Assembly: GCA_002770795.1 (NCBI GenBank)
Contig: PCTP01000200.1
Location: 1 to 24,801, forward strand
Reading direction: 5' to 3'
Source of the DNA: Gammaproteobacteria bacterium CG22_combo_CG10-13_8_21_14_all_40_8
Lineage (GTDB): Bacteria; Pseudomonadota; Gammaproteobacteria; Enterobacterales; GCA-002770795
Length of the DNA: 24,801 bases
Shown: piece after piece, positions 1 through 7,187 of the stretch
Numbering within the stretch: position 1 is the stretch's first letter
Layout: each line of letters begins with the position of its first letter
The notes under the pieces: model-generated
Databases searched by the model: none
Told to the model about the DNA's origin: nothing
The model's input: the letters and a program-made list of their open reading frames with translations, nothing else
Made by a program: the position numbers and the translations under genes

Positions 1-432
1 ATTTATATGGGCAAGCTGGTACAGCATTCATTCCTTTATAACTTACTCAACTTGTTTTGGCCTCTACCTAAAAAGCTGGCGGAGATCCGTGACTTAGTGA
101 AACCTCTTGAGTTGGATTTGCAGATGCGCCAAGCCGTGGAAACCTTATCGGGAGGACAAAGGCAACGTACTGCCCTAGCACGGGCTTGGTATTCCAACCA
201 AAAACTTTTTATTGGCGATGAGCCCACCTCCTCAATTGATCCCCTGATGGCGGGTGAACTATTAGCGCAAACACTCAAGCGCTTTAATACAGTGATTATT
301 GCCTCTCACGATTGGCATTTAGCTCTAGAACATTTTGATCGGGTGATTATGCTCAAAGATGGGCAAATCGCATGGGATCGATCTCGCGCTGAAATTAATA
401 TAGAAATGCTTCATCAATTTTGTGACGTTTAA
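1..432 (+). CDS. ABC transporter ATP-binding protein, 3' part (phosphonate-type importer)
   Basis: The frame is open to the left edge, so this is the C-terminal part of an ABC ATPase gene whose start and Walker A motif lie outside the window; no start codon can be assigned. Counting from the methionine at base 7, the signature LSGGQRQR is at residues 47-54, Walker B (LFIGDEP) at 67-73 and the H-loop histidine (IASHD) at 101. The ATPase would energise import through the permease 11 bases downstream, whose halves resemble PhnE, so the pair most likely belongs to the phosphonate-type (PhnC/PhnE) ABC importers. The substrate cannot be deduced because the binding protein is not in view; phosphonate or phosphite is only one option. 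The ATPase assignment is certain, the subfamily is an inference from the partner. Confidence 0.9.
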   Translation: MYMGKLVQHSFLYNLLNLFWPLPKKLAEIRDLVKPLELDLQMRQAVETLSGGQRQRTALARAWYSNQKLFIGDEPTSSIDPLMAGELLAQTLKRFNTVIIASHDWHLALEHFDRVIMLKDGQIAWDRSRAEINIEMLHQFCDV

Positions 433-443
433 ATGAGTGCTTC

Positions 444-1916
444 ATGGAGAGCTTAAAGAACATTCATCCGTTGCGCTGGGTGACATTGGTTATTTTGTTA
501 TCAGCACTATTGGTATTTCCTTTTGCCGATTTGGCTTGGTTGAATACCGATCCAGTAGATGAACTCATGCAAATTGGCTTGGGGTTGGTAACGCCCCAGG
601 TGAGTGATTGGCACCAATATATTTCGGCTATTCTACTCACCTTGCAAGTTGCATTGATCGCCGTTGCTGTCGCCCATATAGTAGGGCTGTTTTTAGCCTT
701 CTTTTTTCATTGGGGTTGGGTTCGATGGATCTGTGCTTTTCTACGCGCCATCCATGAACTTTTTTGGGCGATGCTTTTTATGCAAGTTTTTGGACTCACG
801 CCAATGACAGCTATCATCGCAATCAGCATACCCTTTAGCTGTATGATGGCCAGAGTTTACCATGATTTAATCACAGAAGCTGATGCTAAGGTTGCCCATG
901 CCATACAGTTTCAATCTGACGCAATAAGCCTATTTATTTACGCAAAATTAGCACTGACTTGGCCCAGTATTAAAGACTACTTAGCTTACCGTTCAGAATG
1001 TGCTGTACGTTCCAGTGCTATTTTAGGCTTTGTCGGCATTCCTACCTTAGGATTCCATTTGGAAACCACCTTTAAACAAGGGGTATATGATGAAGCCAGT
1101 GCATGGTTGATAGCTTTATTATTGTTACTATTGCCCTTAAGGAAATTACTGAACCCTTCACGACTGATACTGGTAGCCTTTGTCGCTCTATTTTTACTGC
1201 CAGAAACTCAAACCGTGAGTTGGCCATTAGTGAAACGATTTATTACCCAAGATTTATGGCCTCAATCCATGGGTCATTTTTGGAATTACCCTCAATGGTT
1301 ATGGTCTTTGTGGGCAAAGCAAGGTCTGATGGGATTAACCAATACTTTGATTGTGACTCAACTTTCATTAGTGATGAGTGGTGGTTTGGCTCTGATCAGT
1401 TTTTGGACGCTATGGCATAAACAATTTTCTTGGAAAGTTTCAGGATTCGGTTATGCGAGCTTATTGTTTATTCGTTCTATCCCTGAAATTGTTTTAGCTT
1501 TTATTTTTACCCTAATTTTGGGCGCCTCCATGTGGCCAGCGATTTTAGCTTTGGGGTTACATAATGGCGCAATTGTTTCTCATTTGACTGGGGTCGTTAC
1601 CTCACAACAAGTATTAAGAAAAGATGTCTCTAACGGCCTTAATTTAATTGTGTGGGAGATCATTCCCCGAGGGTATCGCCATTTACTGACATTTTTGCTG
1701 TATCGATGGGAAATAATTTTCAGAGAGTCTGCCGTGATAGGATTGTTGGGAATTCCCACACTGGGTTTTTTTATTGACTCAGCTTTTGAAAATATTCGTA
1801 TGGATGTGGCTGTTGGACTGATGATACTGACGGCTCTGGCGAATATCTTTTTAGAAACACTTACCCGAAAAATGCGAAGCTGGTCTAGATTGTCTGATTC
1901 TCCTTTAACAGATTAA
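444..1916 (+). CDS. Fused double PhnE-type ABC permease
   Basis: Inner-membrane permease of about 490 residues built from two homologous halves. Each half ends in a related EAA-type loop: near residues 181-210 (SSAILGFVGIPTLGF) and near 420-450 (RESAVIGLLGIPTLGF). The second matches the conserved RESxVLGLVG region of PhnE-type permeases. Single PhnE proteins have about 260-290 residues, so this is a tandem fusion that would supply both membrane subunits on one chain. Many hydrophobic stretches are visible throughout. The ATG at 444 follows the ATPase stop by 11 bases; an ATG at 433 runs into a stop after eight codons and is not the start. The ATPase and permease are probably co-transcribed. 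The substrate is unknown. The conserved IPTLGF in both halves differs from the GAGGIG of classical PhnE and may mark a subfamily. Confidence 0.85.
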   Translation: MESLKNIHPLRWVTLVILLSALLVFPFADLAWLNTDPVDELMQIGLGLVTPQVSDWHQYISAILLTLQVALIAVAVAHIVGLFLAFFFHWGWVRWICAFLRAIHELFWAMLFMQVFGLTPMTAIIAISIPFSCMMARVYHDLITEADAKVAHAIQFQSDAISLFIYAKLALTWPSIKDYLAYRSECAVRSSAILGFVGIPTLGFHLETTFKQGVYDEASAWLIALLLLLLPLRKLLNPSRLILVAFVALFLLPETQTVSWPLVKRFITQDLWPQSMGHFWNYPQWLWSLWAKQGLMGLTNTLIVTQLSLVMSGGLALISFWTLWHKQFSWKVSGFGYASLLFIRSIPEIVLAFIFTLILGASMWPAILALGLHNGAIVSHLTGVVTSQQVLRKDVSNGLNLIVWEIIPRGYRHLLTFLLYRWEIIFRESAVIGLLGIPTLGFFIDSAFENIRMDVAVGLMILTALANIFLETLTRKMRSWSRLSDSPLTD

Positions 1917-1938
1917 CCATTAAGTATAAGAGATTTAA

Positions 1939-2808
1939 ATGGGCATAAAAAACCTACTGATCTTGTTTCTATTGGCTGCAATATGGGGTGCGTCCTTTCT
2001 TTTTATGCGGATCAGTGCCCCGATATTTGGCCCAATCACCTTAATAGAATATCGAGTTGCTTCAGCGGCTTTGGCGTTATTACTTTTTTCATTTCTACTC
2101 AATAAAAAATTACAATTAACAAAGTATGGCGTTCATTATCTCAAGTTGGGATTTATTAATACTGCACTCCCATTTTTGCTATTTGCCTATGCGGCTCAAA
2201 CCTTATCGGCCTCATTATTGTCTGTATTAAATGCATCATCACCTATTTGGGGAGCTGTTGTGGCTAAAATATGGTATAAAAAGCCATTAAGTTTGATGCA
2301 AACCTTTGGAATGTTTTTGGGGGTTTTAGGCGTAGCCATATTAGTAGGGTTTGATCAAAACGCTCTAGTAAATTCTAATTTGGCGATTTTTGCTACACTG
2401 ATGGCTTCTTTTTGTTATGGTATTGGTAGTAATTACAGCCAAACAAGAAAAGAGGTAGAACCTTATGCCAATGCACATGGTAGTTTGTGGGCTGCTACCA
2501 TTATTATTTTACCTTTGATGTTGGCATTTCCACATGTTCAACAACCCACAACACCTATATGGATGAGTGTGATTGCTTTAGGTGTGTTATGTACCGCTTT
2601 TGCATATATTCTTTACTTTAAGTTAATTGTAGAAGTTGGTGCACAATCGGCATTAACCGTGACTTTTCTGATCCCAGTTTTTGGGGTTTTATGGGGGAGA
2701 GTTTTTTTGCATGAGTTATTGAATTGGCAAATGATTTTGGGCGCTTTGATTGTGGTGCTGGGCACTGCATTCGTGACACAAGCTTTGCCTCTACGCAGAT
2801 TCAAATAA
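1939..2808 (+). CDS. EamA/DMT-superfamily transporter
   Basis: 289-residue integral membrane protein of the drug/metabolite transporter superfamily, most likely an inner-membrane exporter of small metabolites or amino acids. It opens with the typical EamA N-terminus (LLAAIWGASFLFMRISAP) and has about ten hydrophobic segments arranged as two repeats. The second repeat ends with the usual pattern of a helix containing VTFLIPVFGVLWG followed by a last helix and a short basic tail. Its length is normal for the family. The start lies 22 bases after the permease stop and has only a weak upstream purine-rich stretch. The specific substrate cannot be read from the sequence. Confidence 0.88.
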   Translation: MGIKNLLILFLLAAIWGASFLFMRISAPIFGPITLIEYRVASAALALLLFSFLLNKKLQLTKYGVHYLKLGFINTALPFLLFAYAAQTLSASLLSVLNASSPIWGAVVAKIWYKKPLSLMQTFGMFLGVLGVAILVGFDQNALVNSNLAIFATLMASFCYGIGSNYSQTRKEVEPYANAHGSLWAATIIILPLMLAFPHVQQPTTPIWMSVIALGVLCTAFAYILYFKLIVEVGAQSALTVTFLIPVFGVLWGRVFLHELLNWQMILGALIVVLGTAFVTQALPLRRFK

Positions 2809-2823
2809 AAAAGAGGACTTATC

Positions 2824-3066
2824 ATGGGAACTAAATTTTGGGTGATACGCACCACAAAAGTCTTTTTGACGATCTTAGTTATTTTATTGGGTGTGGAGTT
2901 ATTAAAGGGGCATAGCTACCAAAACGCTGCTGTATTTGCTTTGGCCTGGGCGGCAATTACTACGGTGGTGTTTATTGGTTCAAGACTCTATCAATCTAAA
3001 AAGGGTGTTGAATGTGCGCTTTGTGATGATATTCCTAAAACAGATAATACAAATAACGAAAAATAA
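2824..3066 (+). CDS. Small two-helix membrane protein with C-terminal CxxC
   Basis: 80-residue protein, not recognised as a named family. Two hydrophobic segments (about residues 10-28 and 36-54) are followed by a polar tail carrying a CALC pair near residues 65-68, a possible metal or redox site. The start has a good Shine-Dalgarno sequence (AAGAGGA) and lies 15 bases after the DMT transporter stop. The next gene begins 18 bases later and encodes the cysteine-rich GDCCVxC protein, so the two small proteins are probably made together and may cooperate at the membrane; that link is inference from spacing only. Confidence 0.65.
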   Translation: MGTKFWVIRTTKVFLTILVILLGVELLKGHSYQNAAVFALAWAAITTVVFIGSRLYQSKKGVECALCDDIPKTDNTNNEK

Positions 3067-3084
3067 CATAAGGTGGGATAGGAC

Positions 3085-3297
3085 ATGAAACCAGTGATTT
3101 TGCAATCTACATTAACCTGCCCCAAATGTGGCTTTGTTAAAATTGAAACCATGCCAACGGATAGTTGCCAATGGTTTTATGAATGCCAAGGCTGTCAGGT
3201 TCTATTAAAGCCGAAAAAAGGGGATTGTTGTGTGTTTTGTTCTTATGGCTCCGTACCCTGTCCACCCATTCAGCAAAATCAATCTTGTTGCTCCTGA
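3085..3297 (+). CDS. GDCCVxC-domain cysteine-rich small protein
   Basis: 70-residue protein with 11 cysteines. An N-terminal zinc-ribbon-like pair (CPKC, residues 12-15) is followed by a second pair (CQGC, 34-37), then the signature GDCCVFCSYGSVPCPPIQ (46-63) and a terminal CC. This is the GDCCVxC (seleno)protein family, small proteins of unknown function in which some members replace cysteine with selenocysteine; here every position is an ordinary Cys codon. A role in metal or thiol chemistry is plausible but unproven. It has a purine-rich ribosome-binding region (AGGTGGGATAGG) before the ATG. Its TGA stop directly abuts the next gene, which happens to be in the same frame. Confidence 0.85.
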   Translation: MKPVILQSTLTCPKCGFVKIETMPTDSCQWFYECQGCQVLLKPKKGDCCVFCSYGSVPCPPIQQNQSCCS

Positions 3298-3309
3298 GTG
3301 AGAGAAAAT

Positions 3310-4293
3310 ATGATACTGCCCACATTAAAGGATATCGAAAGCGCTGCCAAAATTGTGTATGAAACTATGCCAGCAACACCACAGTACAGCTGGCCTTTGT
3401 TAAATACTTTAATGGGTTGTGAAACTTGGGTAAAGCATGAAAATCACACCCCTGTGGGGGCTTTCAAATTACGCGGTGGTTTAGTGTATTTCTCTCATTT
3501 AAGCCAATTACCCAATAAGCCTTTAGGTGTGGTTTCAGCCACTCGGGGAAACCATGGTCAGTCTGTAGGATTAGCGGCAGCTAAATATCAAATACCCGCC
3601 ACCATTGTTGTTCCTAAAGGTAATAGTGTTGAAAAAAACTCGGCCATGAAAGCCTTGGGTGTTGAACTCATTGAAATGGGCGAGGATTTTCAAGAGTCTC
3701 TAGAATATGCCCAACAATTAGCAGAGCAAAGAGATTGGCATCTAGTGCCATCTTTTGACAGACAATTATTATCTGGTGTGTCTAGTTACTGTTTAGAGCT
3801 CTTAAATGCCGTTGAAGCCTTGGATAAGGTTTATGTTCCTATCGGCTTGGGCTCCGGTATTTGCTCGATGATAGCGACTCGAAACGCACTCAATCTTAAA
3901 ACTCAAATTATTGGCGTGGTTTCCACTAAGGCGAGAGCTTATGCCGAGTCTTTTTTGCAAGGCCATAAAGTTGAGTCACCCGTGTCCACTAAAATTGCAG
4001 ATGGCATGGCCTGTAGAACACCTAATCAAGAGGCGCTAGAGATTATTCTACAAGGTGTCGATCATGTGGTAGAAGTCAGTGATGAAGAAGTTTGCGCTGC
4101 GATAGAGGCTATATATCAATGCACTCATAACCTGAGCGAAGGTGCAGGAGCCGCTGCTACAGCGGCGGCTTTACAAGAAAAAGCGTTGAATAAAAATAAA
4201 AAAATTGCAGTGGTGTTAACCGGCGGTAATATCGATCAGTCTTTGTTTCAACAAGTGTTAAGTCATGATCCTCAATTTAATGAATTGAATTGA
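3310..4293 (+). CDS. Threonine/serine dehydratase-like PLP enzyme
   Basis: 327-residue fold-type II PLP enzyme that likely deaminates L-threonine or L-serine to the 2-oxo acid plus ammonia. Lys53 in GAFKLRGG is the Schiff-base lysine. SATRGNHGQS is the substrate loop, PIGLGSGICSM the phosphate-binding glycine loop, and LTGGNID lies near the C-terminus. There is no C-terminal ACT-like regulatory domain, so it is not biosynthetic IlvA. The GLGSG loop and the opening PPTPQYSWPL-like segment fit the subgroup that includes EutB-like dehydratases and the second threonine dehydratase of pseudomonads. I chose ATG 3310 because GAGAGA lies just upstream; an in-frame GTG at 3298, directly after the preceding stop, would add four residues but has no Shine-Dalgarno sequence. 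It ends 6 bases before the convergent pseudogene. Confidence 0.85.
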   Translation: MILPTLKDIESAAKIVYETMPATPQYSWPLLNTLMGCETWVKHENHTPVGAFKLRGGLVYFSHLSQLPNKPLGVVSATRGNHGQSVGLAAAKYQIPATIVVPKGNSVEKNSAMKALGVELIEMGEDFQESLEYAQQLAEQRDWHLVPSFDRQLLSGVSSYCLELLNAVEALDKVYVPIGLGSGICSMIATRNALNLKTQIIGVVSTKARAYAESFLQGHKVESPVSTKIADGMACRTPNQEALEIILQGVDHVVEVSDEEVCAAIEAIYQCTHNLSEGAGAAATAAALQEKALNKNKKIAVVLTGGNIDQSLFQQVLSHDPQFNELN

Positions 4294-4299
4294 GGTTAA

Positions 4300-4923
4300 C
4301 TATTGTTTAAAAATCTTCCCACCTTTCATCACAAAATCAACATCCAACAGTTCTCTGATATCCTCTATAGGGGATTTGCCTGTCGCGATAATATCAGCTT
4401 GTTTTCCGACCTCAATGGTGCCAATGGAATCTGATAAACTGAGTAAATCGGCGGCATTGACGGTTGCTGATTTAATCACTTCTATTGCAGGCAGACCAGC
4501 TTCAAACATTAGCACCGCTTCTTGTGCATTGTCACCATGATGGGATACGCCAGAATCTGTACCAAACGCAACTTTAACACCCGCCTTATAGGCTTTGGCA
4601 AAATTTCCTTTCATATCGCTACCGACGCGAATGGCTTTTTCTTTGATAGCAGGACTAAATATATCGGTGGTTTGCGCCATTTTGACCACGGTATCTCCTG
4701 CCAGTAATGTTGGTATAAGATAGGCTCCCGTTTTTTTGAACAACTTTATGGCAGCGGGACCCGTGTAAGTGCCATGTTCAATACTATCGACACCCGCCTT
4801 AAGAGCCGCGATAATCCCATCCTCTTGATGAGCATGCGCGGCTACTTTTTTCCCCATACTTTTCGCGGCACGTACAACTTCAGCCAACTCGTCAGGCTCC
4901 ATCTGAATGCCTGTTCCTGTTGC
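4300..4923 (-). pseudogene. Amidohydrolase, C-terminal half only
   Basis: The reading frame encodes the C-terminal ~200 residues of an imidazolonepropionase-like metal-dependent amidohydrolase: a VAAHAHQ strand, SIEHGTY, the catalytic-aspartate strand FGTDSG, and the usual end with GKQADIIA and VMKGGKIFKQ. The N-terminal half, with the metal-binding HxH motif and the first barrel strands, is absent. An ATG at 4962 would open the frame but is preceded by an in-frame TAG, and the residues between it and about 4923 come from an unrelated gene read in another frame. The product could not bind the first metal pair, so the gene is almost certainly dead. Similarity to the family starts within about ten bases of where lysozyme similarity stops (see the neighbouring entry), which marks a deletion junction. 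No frameshift is visible within the remaining part. Confidence 0.8.
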
Positions 4924-5452
4924 TCTGTTGCCAGTCCACATTGCCTGAATGATGTGAAACATCTATACCAAGTAAAAAATGTTCATCGGGCGAATAATGG
5001 GTATTAATGCGTTTAAGGATGACTTCAAAGCTTGTCGTTGAAGGATCCTGTGGCGTAAATTTCACCTGCATGGTATTGGTATCGATTAATGTCCCTTGAA
5101 GGCTGGATTGGCGTTGATCTTCTGTGAGTGAAAATGTTTTCAGATCCTGATGTATGCGGCCGCTGACTCTATCGAAGTATTGTGCATGGCGACCTTTAGA
5201 TTCTGCTCGTTGTCTCTCCTCACCCTCTTTAACAATATTCCAGCGATTACTTCCCCTGATAACAAAACCATTGACCGATTTCTGATAGGAAATTTCCATC
5301 CACATTTCATTAGGCAATGTATCTGTATTAGATTGGTATTCGCCGTACTAAACACCCAGAAGTTGCGGGATGTTTGGGATAATTTCGGCGTCTTTAGCCA
5401 AAGTAGTCGCGCTAAAAAATAAGCTAAATAAACTTAAAATGAAAAATTTCAC
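4892..5452 (-). pseudogene. Secreted-protein gene with internal amber codon, ending in a GH25 lysozyme fragment
   Basis: A GTG at 5452 has a strong Shine-Dalgarno (AAGGAG, 8 bases upstream) and starts a clear signal peptide (MKFFILSLFSLFFSATTLA). After 34 codons the frame meets TAG at 5348-5350, then continues in the same frame for about 150 codons. The context GV-stop-YGEY suggests a former tryptophan codon (TGG to TAG), as in small beta-barrel proteins beginning GxWxGxY. The middle part is polar and strand-rich, of no recognised family. At 4969-4931 the frame reads GIDVSHHSGNVDW, the hallmark opening of glycoside hydrolase family 25 muramidases, including the first catalytic Asp. The rest of the GH25 domain is missing; the frame runs out at a TGA (4892-4894) inside the amidohydrolase remnant. 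At least one deletion and one nonsense change are needed to explain it. Confidence 0.72.
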
Positions 5453-5627
5453 TCTGACTCCTTCTTACTTAAGTCGTGTTTGTTTTTTATTAATAGAATG
5501 ATGACACGTGTATAACACCATTCAGTGTAGATCAAATATCTTGGGCTGAAAATACTGCGATAAGAATGACGGGAATAAAGATGGGAAAATGAAAAGAATA
5601 TTGAAAAAAATAAGTGAGCGTCAATCA

Positions 5628-5657
5628 GATTCAGAGAGAGACAACTCTCCCTGAATC
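5628..5657 (-). terminator. Hairpin downstream of the aminotransferase gene
   Basis: Inverted repeat with 13-bp arms (one mismatch) and the loop ACAA, 20 bases past the aminotransferase stop on the minus strand. The arms begin GATTCAG and end CTGAATC. There is no T-run directly after it on either strand, so it may be a weak terminator or an mRNA 3'-end stabiliser. Confidence 0.45.
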
Positions 5658-5676
5658 ATCAGTCAAAAGAGTAGCG

Positions 5677-6873
5677 TTAAACTATCTCATCAAAAAAAGC
5701 TTTAAAGCGTTTAAGTCCTTCGGTTAAATCTGCTGGTTTACAGGCGTAGGAAATTCGGATGGCGCGAGGCTCTCCAAAGGCTCCACCAGGTACAACCGCC
5801 ACACCTTTGCTTTCTAATAACTGCTCGGCAAACACCACATCATTGGTGATCACCACACCATTATGACTGCGGCCGTAGATGGCTGAAATATCAGGAAACG
5901 CATAAAAAGCGCCCTGTGGTCTTGGGCAAATAACCTGTTCAATCTGTGACATCACCCACATGACTTCATTGCGTTTTTTGGCAAATTCAACACACATGAT
6001 ATCTGAAAAATCCTGTGGCCCTGCAATAGCTGCAGCAGCAGCTGCACCAACCACCGCTGGAATATTGGTGATGGAATTACTATTTAAAGTCACCACAGCA
6101 GTGGCAATGGCTTCAGGCCCTGCCATCATACCCACACGCCATCCGGGCATGCCGTAGGATTTAGAAATGGAGTCGAGCATAATAATGCGATCGCGTAATG
6201 CGGGGTTGGTCTTGAGTAAATGATGAAAACCAATGCCATCAAAAACCATTCGGTTGTAGATATCGTCAGAGATAATCCACAAATCATGGCGTTCTAACAT
6301 ATCACCCAAGGCTTTCACTTCAGCTTCGCTATAAACCATGCCTGTAGGGTTTGATGGGTTGTTAAATAATAGGACCTTGCTTTTAGGGGTGATGGCCGCT
6401 TCAAGCTGCTCAGGTGTTAATTTATAATTCTGTTCAGCAGGGCAGTTCATCATGACAGCCTTGGCACCAATTAAATCTGATATATCCCGATAAGTGGTCC
6501 AAAATGGCGCTGCAAACAGCAGTTCATCCCCTTCATTTAACAAAGCATAAAGCAAAGTAAATAACAGATGCTTTGCACCTATACCCGTGGCGATGTTGGC
6601 TTTTTTGTAGTCATGAAAGCCATTTTCTTCCAGTCGCATTAAATAAGCATTAATCAAGACATCCTCACCACGCCCTGGTAAATACTGACCAGAATCTTTG
6701 TTTAAAGACTCACGTGCTGCCTGATAAACATGTTCAGCGGGTAAGAAGTTTGGTACACCAACGGAAAAACTGATGATATCCCGTCCCTCGGCTTTTAATT
6801 GTTTGGCCTTATCGGCAATCATCATAATAGTACTGGATTTTGCATGACCCATACGTTCAGCTAAATTTGGCAT
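5677..6873 (-). CDS. Class I PLP-dependent aminotransferase (aspartate aminotransferase-like)
   Basis: 398-residue cytosolic fold-type I aminotransferase that would move amino groups between an amino acid and a 2-oxo acid. Visible active-site residues: NNPSNPTG (171-178), ISDDIY with the PLP-pyridine Asp and Tyr (201-206), the Schiff-base lysine 238 in SISKSYGMPGWRVG with Arg246, and the C-terminal IRISYA holding the substrate-carboxylate arginine. The layout is that of subgroup I-gamma (Ib) aspartate aminotransferases. The segment that is usually YTPxxGxPELR in that group reads YLPGRGEDVL here, so the amino donor may differ and no gene symbol is given. The ATG at 6873 fits the family N-terminus. 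The gene stands alone, with a hairpin after it and 313 bases of non-coding DNA before it. Confidence 0.85.
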   Translation of the reverse strand: MPNLAERMGHAKSSTIMMIADKAKQLKAEGRDIISFSVGVPNFLPAEHVYQAARESLNKDSGQYLPGRGEDVLINAYLMRLEENGFHDYKKANIATGIGAKHLLFTLLYALLNEGDELLFAAPFWTTYRDISDLIGAKAVMMNCPAEQNYKLTPEQLEAAITPKSKVLLFNNPSNPTGMVYSEAEVKALGDMLERHDLWIISDDIYNRMVFDGIGFHHLLKTNPALRDRIIMLDSISKSYGMPGWRVGMMAGPEAIATAVVTLNSNSITNIPAVVGAAAAAAIAGPQDFSDIMCVEFAKKRNEVMWVMSQIEQVICPRPQGAFYAFPDISAIYGRSHNGVVITNDVVFAEQLLESKGVAVVPGGAFGEPRAIRISYACKPADLTEGLKRFKAFFDEIV

Positions 6874-6940
6874 TGAATGTGCTCTGTGGAATGATTAGAA
6901 AAATTGAGATGGTCAATTTTAAAACATTTTGGTTAAATAG

Positions 6941-6955
6941 GATAATGATTATTGG
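6941..6955. promoter_or_regulatory. Possible Fur box
   Basis: GATAATGATTATTGG resembles the first two hexamers of the Fur consensus (GATAATGATAAT) and contains the short palindrome ATAATGATTAT. The third, inverted hexamer is poor. It lies about 70 bases upstream of the aminotransferase start, and the genome encodes Fur in this same window. In AT-rich DNA such a match can arise by chance. Confidence 0.25.
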
Positions 6956-7074
6956 TTATTTCGTAGCGTTTATGGTGTGAGTTATGGGTTATATGTCCTT
7001 GGACCAAAGTGTTACCAATGTTTGTGTTCTGTATATTTTCACAATTTGTGAGATTAGATAGGAGTAACTTAATA

Positions 7075-7125
7075 GTCATATCGAATTTACTGTCATATCG
7101 AATTTACTGTCATATCGAATTTACT
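7075..7125. repeat. Three perfect tandem copies of a 17-bp unit
   Basis: GTCATATCGAATTTACT occurs three times in direct succession with no mismatch (7075-7091, 7092-7108, 7109-7125), ending 62 bases before the response-regulator start. The 17-bp spacing is close to one and a half helical turns. It could be a set of regulator-binding sites (iteron-like), or a tandem duplication linked to the RAYT remnant nearby, whose flank also contains AATTTACT. There is no spacer sequence, so it is not a CRISPR array. Confidence 0.9.
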
Positions 7126-7187
7126 TTTCTCAAGCTAACAAATCTGCTATGTTTTATGTAAAAAAATAACACGAGGCAATAATTAAT

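Larger units (their letters stand above)
6874..7187. other. Intergenic region between divergent genes
   Basis: 314 bases separate the starts of the divergent aminotransferase and response-regulator genes. They hold a possible Fur box (6941-6955) and three tandem copies of a 17-bp repeat (7075-7125). No open reading frame of convincing quality is present. The promoters of both genes should lie here, but no clear pair of -35/-10 boxes could be fixed. Confidence 0.6.

Noticed and set aside
1103..1420. 105-codon plus-strand frame inside the permease gene
   Set aside because: It lies in another frame of a well-supported gene and shows no family features or ribosome-binding site.
3295..3297. TGA as selenocysteine codon joining the GDCCVxC protein to the dehydratase in the same frame
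   Set aside because: The family's Sec/Cys positions are already ordinary Cys codons, the protein is complete, and the dehydratase has its own start with a ribosome-binding stretch; no SECIS-like hairpin is apparent.
5150..5422. 90-codon plus-strand frame opposite the interrupted secreted-protein gene
   Set aside because: The minus strand has the Shine-Dalgarno, signal peptide and GH25 motif; the plus-strand frame has no such support.
7075..7125. Possible CRISPR array
   Set aside because: The three repeats abut with no spacers, the unit is only 17 bp, and no cas genes are nearby.
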